Positions 10,926 to 25,415 are shown, counted from the stretch's first letter. The stretch: 64,000 nt of DNA from Meconema thalassinum (GCA_946902985.2 OX336388.2:130574346-130638345), one strand, 5' to 3'. Notes: a model not told the origin generated them from the sequence alone. Numbers and translations are program-made.

Positions 10926-12170
10926 AATGGGACATGTTTCGGGGACATGCTGCTCCCTTCTTCAGCCACTTCATCTCCTCATTGTCATCGTGCGTTCTCA
11001 AAGATATCACATTATAAAAGATGCTCACACAAACAAACATTAAAAACAATAAAAACAATCTTAAAAACACTATACTAAAAATACACATACGTATAAACCT
11101 ATACAAATATATCGAAAACACAGAATGTCTGTCACCATGTCCATGTAAAATTAAAATTCCTCTTCTACGTTGAAGTTGGTCCAATCGACCGTTTTGGCCT
11201 TAGGTATTATCACTGTACATATTACGGAGTGACCAGTCCTTTAAATTATAGTGCTTGATACGAAAAATGGAACATGAACCGGTCAATGCGGACCATGATA
11301 GATATCGTAAATTAACTGTCACATAGATGTCATTGGAAAAGCTGTGTAGAACAGAAGAAAACCCATGTCAACAGAGTAAAATTGATATGAAATTATTTTA
11401 AAAAATCCATAAAAACGGCTAAAAAACACACACAAATCAAGATAACTATGTGTACACATCCAGATCAGCTGTGTCTCCGTAACCAGAAAGTAAAGGTTGA
11501 AAACTGTGAAAAGAAAAACGGATGTTAAAACTAGAACCTGTGTATTTAAAAGAAACTATAAGTTAGTAAACCAACCTCTTGTCCTGTACCATGGGTCGTA
11601 AGCAAGTGGACTGTTCTTAATTCGGGCAGCGTGTGTGCGTGTATGCTCGGCTGAAGGTTATATGACGTAACACGTGAGGGGAGAGGAGAGGCAGCGATTG
11701 TTTACATCGCGATAACAGAGTGTTTAGGTAGCAGAAAAATAAAAATAACTGACTTATGTAGGTAGTATGGAAGCCTAAGATACCATCATTTTATGGTGGT
11801 TTCCTTGCTGCCATATCCTTTACATGTCCAGTGAGAATATCATACAATATGTTGTTCTCATAATGTATTTAATTTAAATTGAGTTCCGGGTTCATTCTTT
11901 GCGACAGTTCTATCTCTATTTGCTCTAAGCTGTTCAATAATTGGCCTTTACATCCAAAATGCAGAATTTTCAAGTCCTCTTTAATATTAGAAAATCTATG
12001 TCCTGATGCCGAAAACTTCCGATGTTTAATCGCATTAACATGTTCTGCGTATCTTGTTTTAAAGCTTCTACCCGCTTGTCCCGAGTATTCAACTGCGCAG
12101 TCCCTACATTGGATTTTGTAAACGCCCGATCTGTTATGTTTGTAGTCAATATTAATTTTCTTAGAGTTAA
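10926..12170 (-). pseudogene. Penelope-like element 3' part: GIY-YIG end, 3' region, terminal repeat
   Basis: The minus-strand frame 12177-11869 encodes the C-terminal GIY-YIG endonuclease of a Penelope-like element: GVYKI and YSGQ form the GIY and YIG strands, with KTRYAEH beyond. The RT is absent because the fragment ends at an inversion junction near 12170, where plus-strand Penelope sequence begins. Downstream (lower coordinates) comes the 3' region found also at 18.5-19.35 kb and 21.85-22.7 kb. An ORF at 11184-10924 lies in this untranslated part and is probably not coding. Inverted partial copies are usual for this class. Confidence 0.85.
10927..10969 (-). ncRNA. Hammerhead-ribozyme-like core in Penelope terminal region
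   Basis: Minus strand: GUGG, CUGAAGA, an extra A, GGG...CCC stem II, GAAA, self-complementary ACAUGU (stem III), then C as cleavage base, followed by CCA. Stem I pairs GUGG with CCA(U). Copies at 19310 and 22645 have the same layout. Hammerheads are known in Penelope-like terminal repeats; the fold here is by hand. Confidence 0.55.
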
Positions 12171-12895
12171 AAATCAAGTAACAAGTATGCTTAATGATTT
12201 AGACAGCAACATTAAATTCATGTCTGAAGAAGAGAACAACGGCACCATAAATTATTTGGACCTGACTATAACTAGGATAAATAATAGTTTACAATATAGT
12301 ATATACAGGAAGCCTACCCAAACAATAACGGCAATACGTAAGGATTCCAATCATCCGGAAAGCCGTAAGCGTGCATCATTCATTGTCGAAGCAGGATTTC
12401 AAAAAAGAAATGAACATAATTCAACAAATTGCAGCGGCTAATGGCTATAGTATGACATACGTCAATAAAATAATTAATAAAATTCGTAACAAACCTGTAA
12501 CTAAATTGCAACCACCGAAGAAGGATAATAAAACATATGCGACATTCACATACACCAATGAATTAACATACAATGTTACTAATATTTTAAAGAAACATGG
12601 CATGAATATCGCGCATATAACAACGAATACCATCGAAATTTGATTTTTTAACTCTAAGCAAATTAATATTGACGACAAACATAACAGATCGGGCGTTTAC
12701 AAAATCCAATGTAGGGACTGCGCAGTTGAATACACGGGACAAATGGCTAGAAGCTTTAAAACGAGATACGCAGAACATGTTAATGCGATTAAACATCGGA
12801 AGTTTTCGGCATCAGGACACAGATTTTCTAATATTAACGAGGACTTGAAAATTCTGCATTTTGGATGTAAAGGCCAATTATTGAACAGCTTAGAG
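12171..12895 (+). pseudogene. Penelope-like copy 2: RT C-terminus and GIY-YIG, split by hAT
   Basis: This plus-strand segment matches 20992-21715 of copy 3. It encodes the end of the reverse transcriptase and then the GIY-YIG nuclease, reading GVYKIQCRDCAVEY. The frame changes around 12370-12400, where residues before KQDFKKEMN are missing; copy 3 has the identical defect. An extra T at 12645 (TTTTTT run) and a missing base further break it. It is cut at 12895 by the hAT element and resumes at 18365. Confidence 0.85.
12888..12895. other. hAT target-site duplication, left copy
   Basis: GCTTAGAG directly abuts the hAT 5' end; the same eight bases recur at 18357-18364. The unbroken sequence in copy 3 near 21700 has one corresponding AGCTTAGA site. 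Confidence 0.95.
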
Positions 12896-13294
12896 CAGAG
12901 TTTCTCAAAGTGTGGTCCGCGGACCCCCGGGGGTCCGCAAGCATATTTTCAGGGGTCCGCAAAAAATATTCAAATCTAATTTTGTTAATTACTCATACCA
13001 AGAACTCCAGTTTTTGCAAATAAAAGTTTTAGTTTGTATTACAAAATATGTGCGTGGCAAGCTTAGCCAATCCTATGATCAGGTCAATATTGTTTCCGAC
13101 GGGTGGCTACCCTGCGGCTAGCCAGTAACACACCTAGTCTGTCAGCGGAGCAAGCGTATCGGCATCTGTTATTCAGTTGACTTTTGTCGCTATTTTGATG
13201 CTTGTCGTGATGGTTTGTTTTGCTTTGTTGTGATGTTTAACTTTTAATGGTGGAAACATTTTACATAAGGAAGTGTTAATTTTGGGCCTGTATC

Positions 13295-15201
<1,907 letters not shown>

Positions 15202-15330
15202 TTAACGGTAAAAACACTGATAACTTTTTATTCTAAGATTGCATCTAAAGTCTACTCCTACTGTAATTAAGAAAATTTGTGTATACTTATGTAAGTCATG
15301 TTCTTCCAGTATTTATTCCAATTTAAATAA

Positions 15331-15332
15331 AC

Positions 15333-15358
<26 letters not shown>
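15331..15358. repeat. (TA)n microsatellite
   Basis: About 13 TA dinucleotides between the hAT gene and the minisatellite. Confidence 0.95.
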
Positions 15359-15363
<5 letters not shown>

Positions 15364-15404
15364 CAATGTAACGTGATAGTTTGTCTGTGGGTGTGTATGT
15401 CTCC

Positions 15405-18010
15405 TATGCGTTCATATACCATTCGTCCGATTGCGATGAAACTTGGGTGAGATGTTGAGTACACTCCAAGGAAGGTTTCTGACTTAGTAAATCCATTTTA
15501 CAATAGGTAGCGCACGCGTAGATTCAACAAATGAGCGACGATGCGCGAAGCATTTCAAAAAAGTCCCGTATGTGTTCATATACCATTCGTCCGATTGCGA
15601 TGAAACTTGGGTGAGATGTTGAGTACACTCCAAGGATGGTTTCTGACTTAGTAAAACCATTTTACAATAGGTAGCGCACGCGTAGATTCAACAAATGAGC
15701 GACGATGCGCGAAGCATTTCAACAAAGTCCCGTATGTGTTCATATACCATTCGTCCGATAGCGATGAAACTTGGGTGAGATGTTGAGTACACTCCAAGGA
15801 AGGTTTCTGACTTAGTAAATCCATTTTACAATAGGTAGCGCACGCGTAGATTCAACAAATGAGCGACGATGCGCGAAGCATTTCAACAAAGTCCCGTATG
15901 TGTTCATATACCATTCGTCCGATAGCGATGAAACTTGGGTGAGATGTTGAGTACACTCCAAGGAAGGTTTCTGACTTAGTAAATCCATTTTACAATAGGT
16001 AGCGCACGCGTAGATTCAACAAATGAGCGACGATGCGCGAAGCATTTCAACAAAGTCCCGTATGCATTCATATACCATTCGTCCGATAGCGATGAAACTT
16101 GGGTGAGATGTTGAGTACACTCCAAGGAAGGTTTCTGACTTAGTAAATCCATTTTACAATAGGTAGCGCACGCGTAGATTCAACAAATGAGCGACGATGC
16201 GCGAAGCATTTCAACAAAGTCCCGAATGCATTCATATACCATTCGTCCGATAGCTATGAAACTTGCGTAAAATGTTGTGTACACTGCAGGGAAATTTTCT
16301 GGCGTAGTACATCCACTTTACAATAGGCAGCGCACGATTAGATTCAACAAATGAGCGACGATGCGCGAAGCATTTCAACAAAGTCCCGAATGCATTCATA
16401 TACCATTCGTCCGATAGCTATGAAACTTGCGTAAAATGTTGTGTACACTGCAGGGAAATTTTCTGGCGTAGTACATCCACTTTACAATAGGCAGCGCACG
16501 ATTAGATTCAACAAATGAGCTACGACGCGCGAAGCATTTCAACAAAGTCACGTTTGCGTTCATATACCATTCGTCCGATAGCGATGAAACTAGGCTGAGA
16601 TTTTGTGTGCACTCCAGGGAAGGTTTCTAGCTTAGTAAATCCCTTTAAAAATAGGTAGAGCACGAGTAGAATCAACAAATGAGCAACGGCGCGCGAAGCG
16701 TTTCAACAAAGTCCCATTTAATTTCATATACCATTCATCCGATAGCGATGAAACTTGGGTGAGATGCTGTGTACACTCCGGGGAAGGTTTCTGGCTTAGT
16801 ACATACATTTTACAATAGGTAGCGCACCAGTAGATTCAACAAATGAGCGATGACACGCGAAGCGTTTCAACAAAGTCCCGTATAAAGTCATATACCATTC
16901 GTCTGATAGTGATAAATGTTTGGTGAATTGTTGTGTACACTCCAGGAAAGGTTTCTGGCTAAGTAAATCCATTTTACAATACGAAGCGCACGTTTATGTT
17001 CAACAAATGAGTGACTACGCTCGAAGCGTTTCGACAACGTCCCGTATACGTTCACATACCATTCATCCGATTGCGATGAAACTTGGGTGAGATGTTGTGT
17101 ACACTCCATTCGTCCGTACCTATGAAACTTGGGTGAGATGTTGTGTACACGTCATGGAAAATTTCTGGCTTAGTAAATCCCCTATACAATATGCAGCGCA
17201 CAAGTTGATTCAACAAATGAGGGACGACGCGCGAAGCGTTTCAACAAAGTCCCGTATAAGGTCATATACCATTCTGCCGTTAGCGGTGAAACTTGGGTGA
17301 AATATGGTTGACACTCCAAGGAAGGTTTCTGGCTTAGTAAATACATTTCACAGTAGGTAGCACACGAGTAGATTCGACAAATGAACGACGATAGCGATGA
17401 AACTTGGGTGAGATGTTGTGGACACTTACGTGACGGTTTCTAACTTAGTAAGTACATTTTACAGTAGGTAGCGCACGAGTAGATTCAACAAATGAGTGAC
17501 GGAGTGCGAATCGTTTAAACAAAATCAGGTATGCGTTCATATACTATTCATCCGATTGCGATGAAACATTGATCAGTTATTTTGTACCCGCCAGGGAAGG
17601 GGACTTAGTAAATCCATTTCACAATAAGTAGCGCAAGAGTAGATGCAACAAATGGGTGACGACGCGCGAAGCGTTTCAACAAAATTCCCTATTGCGTTCA
17701 TATAACATTCTTCGATTGCGATGAAACCTTGATGAGTTATTGTGTACACGCCAGGGAAGGGCTTCGACTTAGTAATACATTTCTCAATAGGTAGCACACG
17801 AGTAGATTCAACAAATGAGTGACAGCGCACGAATCGTTTAAACAAAAACCCCTATACGTGCATATACCATTCATCCGATTGCGATGAATCATTCATGAGT
17901 CATTGTGTACACGCCAGGGAAGGGTTTCGACTTAGTAAATCCATTTCACAATAGGTAGCGTACGATTAGATTCAACAAATGAGTGACAGCGATGAAACTT
18001 TTTGAAAGTT
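15405..18010. repeat. 164-bp minisatellite, about 16 units, inside the hAT
   Basis: The phrase TTCATATACCATTCGTCCGA falls at 15411, 15575, 15739, 15903, 16067, 16231 and 16395, with matching points at 16559, 16723 and 16887: exactly 164 bp each. The first five units are almost identical; later ones differ more, and those after 17050 have insertions and deletions. This gradient suggests recent amplification from the left edge. It lies between hAT coding and right end, so it is either part of this hAT copy or a nested element. The flanking (TA)n resembles the start of some insect Helitrons, but no Helitron end is seen at 18010. Confidence 0.95.
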
Positions 18011-18356
18011 GTTGTGCACGCTCCCTCGAATGGTTCTAAATTAGAAAATCCATTTTATGATAGCTTAGAGGCAGTTAACATGTTGTGTATCCAAAAGCAC
18101 TTCAAGAAACAGAATTTCAACGCCAACACTTTCTTTGATTGGCATTGCAACGCATGCCGGGTACAGCTTGTATATACTAAAACAAACAGATTAATTGTTT
18201 TTACAACCCACCATTTTTTGGTATAAATTGTTTATCTTTTAAAATGACTACCATTAAAAAATTTACAACATAAATTAAAGGCAGTTTTGAGGGGTCCGCA
18301 ATGACTACATAAATAATTGAAGGGGTCCTCGAGTACAGGAAGTTTGAGAACCCCTG

Positions 18357-18496
18357 GCTTAGAGCAAATAGAGATAGAACTGTCGCAAAGAATGAACCCG
18401 GAACTCAATTTAAATGAAATACATTATGAGAACAACATATTGTATGATATTCTCACTGGGCATGTAAAGGATATGGCAGCAAGGAAACCACCATAA
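18357..18496 (+). pseudogene. Penelope copy 2, C-terminal end after the hAT
   Basis: Begins with the second GCTTAGAG duplication, then encodes the last 40 or so residues (LEQIEIELSQRMNPELN ... HVKDMAARKPP) and stop at 18494-18496. It joins directly to the frame that ends at 12895, confirming the hAT interruption. Confidence 0.9.
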
Positions 18497-19371
18497 AATG
18501 ATGATATCTTAGGCTTCCATACAACCTACATAAGTCAGTTATTTTTATTTTTCTGCTACTTAAACACTCTGTTATCGTGATGTAAACTATCGCTGCCTCT
18601 CCTCTCCCCTCACGTGTTACGTCATATAATCTTCAGCCGAGCATACACGCACACACGCTGCCCGAATTAAGAACAGTCCACTTGCTTACGACCCATGGTA
18701 CAGGACAAGAGGTTGGTTTACTAACTTATAGTTTCTTTTAAATACACAGGATCTAGTTTTAACATCCGTTTTTCTTTTCACAGTTTTCAACCTTTACTTT
18801 CTGGTTACAGAGACACAGCTGATCTGGATGTGTACACATAGTTATCTTGATTTGTGTGTGTTTTTTAGCCGTTTTTATGGATTTTTTAAAATAATTTCAT
18901 ATCAATTTTACTCTGTTGACATGGGTTTTCTTCTGTTCTACACAGCTTTTCCAATGACATCTACGTGACAGATAATTTACGATATCTATCATGGTCCGCA
19001 TTGACCGGTTCATGTTCCATTTTTCGTATCAAGCACTATAATTTAAAGGACTGGTCACTCCGTAATATGTACAGTGATTAATACCTAAGGCCAAAACGGT
19101 CGATTGGACCAACTTCAACGTAGAAGAGGAATTTTTATTTTACATGGACATGGTGACAGACATTCTGTGTTTTCGATATATTTGTATAGGTTTATACGTA
19201 TGTGTATTTTTAGTATAGTGTTTTTTAGATTGTTTTTAATGTTTGTTTGTGTGAGCATCTTTTATAATGTGATATCTTTGAGAACGCACGATGACAGTGA
19301 GGAGATGAAGTAGCTGAAGAAGGGAGCAGCATGGCCCCGAAACATGTTCCACGAATGTGAGTGTTAATACA
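18497..19371 (+). mobile_element. Penelope 3' region and terminal repeat between copies 2 and 3
   Basis: This untranslated block is shared with 21841-22700 and, inverted, with 10926-11860. It ends in the hammerhead-like core at 19310. A 69-codon ORF at 19104 has a counterpart in the inverted copy but lies in this non-coding block; I do not treat it as a gene. Copy 3 follows directly, so copies 2 and 3 form the head-to-tail partial dimer known for Penelope-like elements. Confidence 0.8.
19310..19352 (+). ncRNA. Hammerhead-ribozyme-like core, Penelope copy 2/3 junction
   Basis: GUAG, CUGAAGA (19314-19320), extra A, GGG...CCC, GAAA (19339-19342), ACAUGU, then U and CCAC. Stem I has one mismatch here (GUAG against CCAC), whereas the copy at 22645 pairs fully, so this one is probably weakened. 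Confidence 0.5.
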
Positions 19372-19451
19372 ATTTAACATAATTTGTTTGGTATTGATTG
19401 ACGGAAATATATTGTACTATATTGGTTTATAATCTCTTGTCAATACGGACC

Positions 19452-21840
19452 ATGGCGGAATCTAAAGTAGAAGGAATAATGGAGGCACGTCAAGCTAAGA
19501 AAATTAGATTCCAATACAAAGACCTAAGAATTAAAATATCGAATGTGATCAAAGATATACATTTTATCAAAGAATGTAAAATATGGAAATTAATACCTAA
19601 CCATATCAGGAATTTTCAGAAGAAGACTTTTCATAATAAGTTTGAACAGAGAACACAAGAAATTATTAATAAGCAAATATTGCAGCGGGAAATTAAATTC
19701 GTATACATGAAGAAAACCCAAATTAACAACAGATTGTATAGGGCACATTTATTAGCGGCAAACTCTTCTACTAAGGAAGATTGGGATAATTTTCAGTTAC
19801 ATGTAGAAGAATCAATGAAACGGCAGTGTAGTCGCAAAAAAAAACAAGTTTTGGATAGGAAATTGATACAACTAACAGGACAGAAGCGAGATCATCCTCA
19901 AATAGAACCAGTGTTTGAAAGTCACAGCTTTCATAAACCAATTGAAACCTATCAAATGTAGGGTTTAATGAGGCAGAACTAAACATTTTAGAGAAAGGTC
20001 ATAAGCATAACTGGGAATCGTCCCACAATAAAATGAACCTAACTAAGTTAATAGCCGAAACAGAAGTAGCAATTAAGAAATTACCACACGATAAAACAGG
20101 GCGAGGTGAGACATGATGTTAAGAAGAAAATTGTCAAAATTTTAAACCAGGAAAAGAACAACAAAACACAATATGGCTATCGGAATGTCAATGAACTACG
20201 AAATAAATTAAAACGCAATAACCTAGTAGTTACAAAGGCAGACAAAGGTAACACAACAGTCATACTAAACAAAGATGATTACATTCAGAAAACTGAAAAC
20301 TTCCTTAACAATCAGAACTTTAGAATTCTTAGCAAAGATCCGACAGCTTCAATGCAGAAAAAGCTTAAACAAATACTTAAAGACACTATTTTCATTTTAT
20401 CAGATGTTCAGTCTAACAAACTCATTAATATGAACCCTAGTTTGCCCACACTAAGATCCCTACCTAAGACCCATAAGGAAAATGTTCCAATTAGACCTGT
20501 CGTAAACTTTAGAAGTAGCCCTATATATAAATTGTCACAATGGGAACAGGCTATTCTTAACAAATTTCAGGCTAATGCATCAATCAAGAATGCGGTTCAA
20601 TTTTGTGAGAAAACCAGGACAATAAAGCTAAATGATACATCCAAAATGCACACAGCAGATATTAAGGACATGTATACTAATGTACCGATTTCCCCCACTT
20701 TAAGTATAATAGAAAACAACCTAAGAAATCACAGTACTTTATCCAAGGTAGAAATTGACGAATTCATAGAGATATTGAAATTCATACTACAGAACAACCA
20801 TTTCAGGTTTAATCAGAAAATTTATGCACAAAAAGAAGGATTTCCTATTTCCGGGCTATTGGCTAACATTTACATGGATAATTTGGAAGCCAACAAAATC
20901 ATAGGCAAAATAGAAGGTATCATATATTGGGGCAGATATGTAGATGACGTATTCATGATAGTAGACCATTCCAAACTTAACGATGAGCAAATAACAAGTA
21001 TGCTTAACGAATTAGACAGCAACATTAAATTCATATCTGAAAAAGAGAACAATGGTACCATAAATTATTTGGACCTGACTATAACTAGGATAAATAATAG
21101 TTTACAATATAGTATATACAGGAAGCCTACCCAAACAATAACGGCAATACGTAAGGATTCCAATCATCCGGAAAGCCATAAGCGTGCATCATTCATTGTC
21201 GAAGCAGGATTTCAAAAAAGAAATGAACATAATTCAACAAATTGCAGCGGCTAATGGCTATAGTATGACATACGTCAATAAAATAATTAATAAAATTCGT
21301 AACAAACCTGTAACTAAATTGCAGCCACCGAAGAAGGATAATAAAACATATGCGACATTCACATACACCAATGAATTAACATACAATGTTACTAATATTT
21401 TAAAGAAACATGGCATGAATATCGCGCATATAACAACGAATACCAATCGAAATTTGATTTTTAACTCTAAGCAAATTAATATCGACTACAAACATAACAG
21501 ATCGGGCGTTTACAAAATCCAATGTAGGGACTGCGCAGTTGAATACACGGGACAAACGGGTAGAAGCTTTAAAACGAGATACGCAGAACATGTTAATGCG
21601 ATTAAACATCGGAAGTTTTCGGCATCAGGACACAGATTTTCTAATATTAACGAGGACTTGAAAATTCTGCATTTTGGATGTAAAGGCCAATTATTGAACA
21701 GCTTAGAACAAATAGAGATAGAACTGTCGCAAAGAATGAACCCGGAACTCAATTTAAATGAAATACATTATGAGAACAACAAATTGTATGATATCCTCAC
21801 TGGACATGTAAAGGATATGGCAGCAAGGAAACCACCATAA
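19452..21840 (+). pseudogene. Penelope-like RT with GIY-YIG endonuclease, frameshifted
   Basis: Penelope-like proteins prime on nicked DNA and carry RT plus GIY-YIG nuclease. MAESKVEG at 19452 is taken as start because the frame's first Met (19398) lies in terminal sequence. Landmarks in order: KADKGNTTVIL, LPKTHK with RPVVNFRSSPIY, the motif-B-like GFPISGLLANIYMDNLE, catalytic YVDD at 20937-20948, then YLDLTITR. The nuclease reads GVYKI and YTGQTGRS with KTRYAEH. Frame changes occur near 19960, near 20105 and near 21180-21215; the last also lacks about a dozen residues normal for the family before SKQDFKKE. The RT core 20106-21170 and nuclease 21215-21840 are otherwise open, so inactivation is recent. 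Confidence 0.9.
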
Positions 21841-22644
21841 AATGATATCTTAGGCTTCCATACAACCTACATAAGTCAGTTATTTTTATTTTTCTGCTAC
21901 CTAAACACTCTGTTATCGCGATGTAAACAATCGCTGCCTCTCCTCTCCCCTCACGTGTTACATCATATAACCTTCAGCCGAGCATGCACACACGCTGCCC
22001 GAATTAAGAACAGTCCAGTTGCTTACGACCCATGGTACAGGACAAGAGGTTGGTTTACTAACTTATAGTTTCTTTTAAATACACAGGTTCTAGTTTTAAC
22101 ATCCGTTTTTCTTTTCACAGTTTTCAACCTTTACTTTCTGGTTACGGAGACACAGGTGATCTGGATGTGTACACATAGTTACATTGATTTGTGTGAGTGT
22201 TTTTAAGCCGTTTTTATGGATTTTTAAAAATAATTTCATATTAATTATACTCTGTTGACATGTGTTTTCTTCTGTTCTACACAGCTTTTCCAATGACATC
22301 TATGTGACAGATAATTTACGATATCTATCATGGTCCGCATTGACCGGTTCATGTTCCATTTTTCGTATCAAGCTCTATAATTTAAAGGACTGGTCACTCC
22401 GTAATATGTACAGTGATTAATACCTAAGGCCAAAACGGTCGATTGGACCAACTTCAACGTAGAAGAGGAATTTTTATTTTACATGGACAAGGTGACAGAC
22501 ATTCTGTGTTTTCGATATATTTGTATAGGTTTATACGTATGTGTATTTTTAGTATAGTGTTTTTTAGATTGTTTTTATTGTTTGTTTGAGCATCTTTTAT
22601 AATGTGATATCTTTGAGAACGCACAATGACAATGAGAAGATGAA

Positions 22645-22687
22645 GTGGCTGAAGAAGGGAGCAGCATGGCCCCGAAACATGTTCCAC
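22645..22687 (+). ncRNA. Hammerhead-ribozyme-like core, Penelope copy 3 end
   Basis: GUGG (22645-22648), CUGAAGA (22649-22655), extra A, GGG...CCC stem II, GAAA (22674-22677), self-complementary ACAUGU (22677-22682), cleavage base U, CCAC (22684-22687). Stem I GUGG/CCAC is perfect. Best of the three Penelope copies. The base between A9 and stem II departs from the canonical G10.1-C11.1 pair. Confidence 0.6.
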
Positions 22688-22774
22688 GAATGTGAATGTA
22701 AATACAATTTAACATAATTTGTTTGGTATTGATTGACGGAAATATATTGTACAATATTGGTTTATAAACTGAAA

Positions 22775-23385
22775 CAAGTCTCGTCAGAGAAGATGACGTG
22801 ATCCCAGTTACGATTTAATGCCAGCTCAGCAAAGGCAAGTCTCTATTTAAAGTGATTGAAAAGACACGGAACAGGGAGTCAGCGCGTTGAAGTGGAAGGC
22901 AGCCATCAGCATGCTGCCTTGTCAAAGTGACCAGAGTTATGTGTTATTTTTTCACCTATGCACACATTACATCCAATTTTAAGAAATTAAATATACCAGT
23001 ATTTCGATGGCCATGGCATGAGTCTCTTCTTTCTGCTCCATAACAATGGCATAACTCGAGACATACATATTTTAACTTCAATCTCACCAGAAAAGTACGG
23101 TAATACCACACGACACCCCAATATCTGCAGGCCAAATGGCTGGGCATCGGTCGCTTAGTAGGCCTAGGCCCTTCGTGGGCTGTAGTGTCACGGGGTTATA
23201 AAAATTACATATTACTAAATAAAAAACTTAGTTTATAAAAATAAATGAAATAGAAAATTTATAAAATAAACATGAAAAATTAAAATAAAAATTAACATGT
23301 AACTACTAATAAATATGTAACAATAAAAAAAAAGGTTCAACTTTTATAAAGGAGTAAAAGAATAGCAATGGTTTTACGTCCCTTT
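22775..23385. other. No recognised gene
   Basis: AT-rich; holds a TAGGCCTA octamer at 23159 and A-rich stretches at 23220-23340. No supported ORF. Confidence 0.5.
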
Positions 23386-23389
23386 TAAC

Positions 23390-23525
23390 TACTGCGGCTT
23401 TTAGAGATGCCAGGGTGCCGAAATTTGAATCTTTAACATGCCTCCCTCGCATTTGCGCACCCTCAAATGCCAACTGACTCACCAGGATTCGATCCTACAA
23501 CCTTGGGCACTGCAAGCAGATTAAA
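23390..23525 (-). mobile_element. SINE, family C
   Basis: Minus-strand B-box-like GGATCGAATCC (near 23485), then the core GGCATGTTAAAGA (23432-23444) shared with SINEs at 46315 and 49631, then a 3' part with CTAAAAGCCGCAGT, similar to the 3' end of the SINE at 55405. The 5' end is not clear. Confidence 0.6.
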
Positions 23526-23650
23526 AGAATAGGAACAAGGAAAGATGGAATATTCCAGCCAGGGCACCTCAATAAGGCATTGATTGCTTCAAGTAGTATA
23601 TTTGGAATACCTTTTGTTTAAAAATATGCAATAAAAGAGTAACAGCATTT
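23487..23650. repeat. Direct repeat, copy 1 of 2
   Basis: About 165 bp (from CAATCCTGCAACCTTG-like sequence to TAATATGCAATAAGAG-like sequence) recurs at 24350-24515 with scattered differences. Confidence 0.75.
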
Positions 23651-23712
23651 TATAAACATCATTGATACAAATCCAACAGTCATTGAACATATCCAAGCAA
23701 GCTTGTAGTTGA

Positions 23713-23882
23713 ACGTGACCGTTAATCACGAGATCATGAGCCACGGGACCTCCTTTTTTACGTGGAATCCGAACCACAGGACATGGCATTTCACTTCGAA
23801 AATCTCACATGCATTGACCGGTAATCGAATCCGGTCGACCTCGGTGAGAGGCATACAGCTTGACCGCTGCGCCACCACGCAT
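23713..23882 (-). mobile_element. tRNA-derived SINE, family B
   Basis: Read on the minus strand: GTGGTGGCGCAGCGGTCAAG (A-box region), a B-box-like GATTCGATTACC, then a conserved body ending ATCTCGTGATTAACGGTCAC. A second minus-strand copy is at 51600-51765. Confidence 0.75.
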
Positions 23883-24229
23883 ATCCGCCAATACAGTGGT
23901 AATAATAACCAGCCTAAGATGATAGCTACCTGTTGTGGGGAGGGGATGGAGCCATTGAGGCAATAATGACATGGATTTTTCCAGCTCTTTAAAATACAAC
24001 TTCTTGACTTGTATTGCTGATCCACCTAGACAGACAGTTCATATATTCATGCAATATTTACAATAAACACTGGCGCAATAACAATCATGCGACCGCTAAC
24101 AACTGCACACTCATGCCAGGACCACGTGGTTCTCCAGTGCTTCAGTAATTGGAGTCTTAGAACACTGGTCTTTAGGAAAGTTGCCAAACAATCATTTATT
24201 CATATTTTATCATTATGGTGCATGAAGTC

Positions 24230-25260
24230 ATTTTCAGTGTTGCCTTAGTAATCCAAATTTGATGGTTTTCAGTCGGTCAACACGATTGTACCCAATTGTG
24301 ATGGGTTATTCCCTAATCCTGAAAAAATTTACATGAGATTAATAAATACAGGATTCAATCCTGCAACCTTGAGAACAGCAGGCGGATTAAAAGAATAAGA
24401 TGGATGGAATGTTCCAGCAAGAGCACCTCAATAAGGCATTGATTACTTCAAGTAGTATATTTGGAAAACCTTTTGTTTACAATAATATGCAATAAGAGAG
24501 TAACAACATTATTTTAACTACTACTGCAACTAAATAATTGAACATATTGTAAATACTATAACCCATACTTTTAGACATAGACTTAATAGCCTACTGTCGA
24601 CCAAAATATTATGTGCACTTGAGTTTGAAGGTTGTTTGTGAAGTAATCAATATATCTACATAAAATCCAATAACATCATCATTTTCATCGTTCTATTTTA
24701 CGTTAGTTCATGTAGGTTTGGAATTTTTCATTCATATTTTAATATTTTTTATCGCCGTTGGAACACAAAAAGTGCCCGTTTTTAAGCGTGTTTCAACCAT
24801 GCGTCACATTTAAGAATTATTATCTCACAAACCCGTCATCAGATCGAATCCAAATTTTAACACAATATACATTGGACTGTTGTATAGCTGGTTTATTAAT
24901 TTCAAAATTTTGTGTGTCCAAGAAACAATGTTATCATTTTTGTAAGGTAACTTTTTCTCGGCTCAGGGTCGTTGGAAAATGTAGTTCTTGGTCGCGTTGT
25001 AATCCTTATACTTCAAAACGTTATGCTGTATGACCGTGAAATACGTAAATGAATTCAATTATTTTATATCGGTTTGGATTTGTACGGGAAAATGAGACAT
25101 GGTTCACCAGCTAGCCACTCCGGGGAAAACTGTACAGCGTTGCCAAATGGAGCCCATCACGTGTCATGGCGCGCCTCGCTTGGAAGCGATGGGCTCCATC
25201 ACAATTGGGTACAATCGAGTTGACCGACTGAAAAACATCAAATTTCCATATTTTATCATA
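24230..25260. mobile_element. Inverted pair of repeat family 2 termini
   Basis: TTCAGTCGGTCAACACGATTGT...CAATTGTGATGGG at 24273-24308 recurs inverted at 25191-25231 as CCCATCACAATTGGG...CGACTGAA. The same terminal sequence is found at 31109/31500 (also inverted), 40640 and 50165. Where the family is better kept (40560-40850) it carries a hammerhead-like core, so it is probably Penelope-like. The interior here is unassigned. Confidence 0.55.
24350..24515. repeat. Direct repeat, copy 2 of 2
   Basis: Matches 23487-23650. It lies inside the inverted pair, next to where the family 2 hammerhead region would be, and appears to have replaced it. Confidence 0.7.
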
Positions 25261-25415
25261 TTGGGGTAAAATCTGTGTGTGTCTGTGTAGTGTGATTATT
25301 ATTAATATTGTGGCGCGATCACATCTTCGTATGATTCGTGCCAGTAGATGCGACGTCATTATTAATTATTGGTTTTGGATATTTGTTATTACAGTTAAGT
25401 GGGATATTTCAACCG

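Larger units (their letters stand above)
19372..22770 (+). mobile_element. Penelope-like element copy 3, near full length
   Basis: Runs from the terminal sequence AATTTAACATAATTTG, through RT and GIY-YIG coding, to a second AATTTAACATAATTTG-type terminal region at 22706-22768. The repeat of the 5' sequence after the 3' end is the pseudo-LTR layout of this class. Internal frame breaks make it non-autonomous. Confidence 0.85.

Noticed and set aside
10924..11184. 86-codon minus-strand ORF with a copy at 19104-19313
   Set aside because: It lies in the Penelope 3' untranslated region and overlaps the hammerhead-like core; conservation reflects repeat copies.
15405..18010. CRISPR-like regular repeats
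   Set aside because: The 164-bp units are contiguous without unique spacers; this is a minisatellite in an animal genome.
24835..24870. Another CUGAUGA box (minus strand) as a hammerhead
   Set aside because: No GAAA at suitable distance and no stem II.
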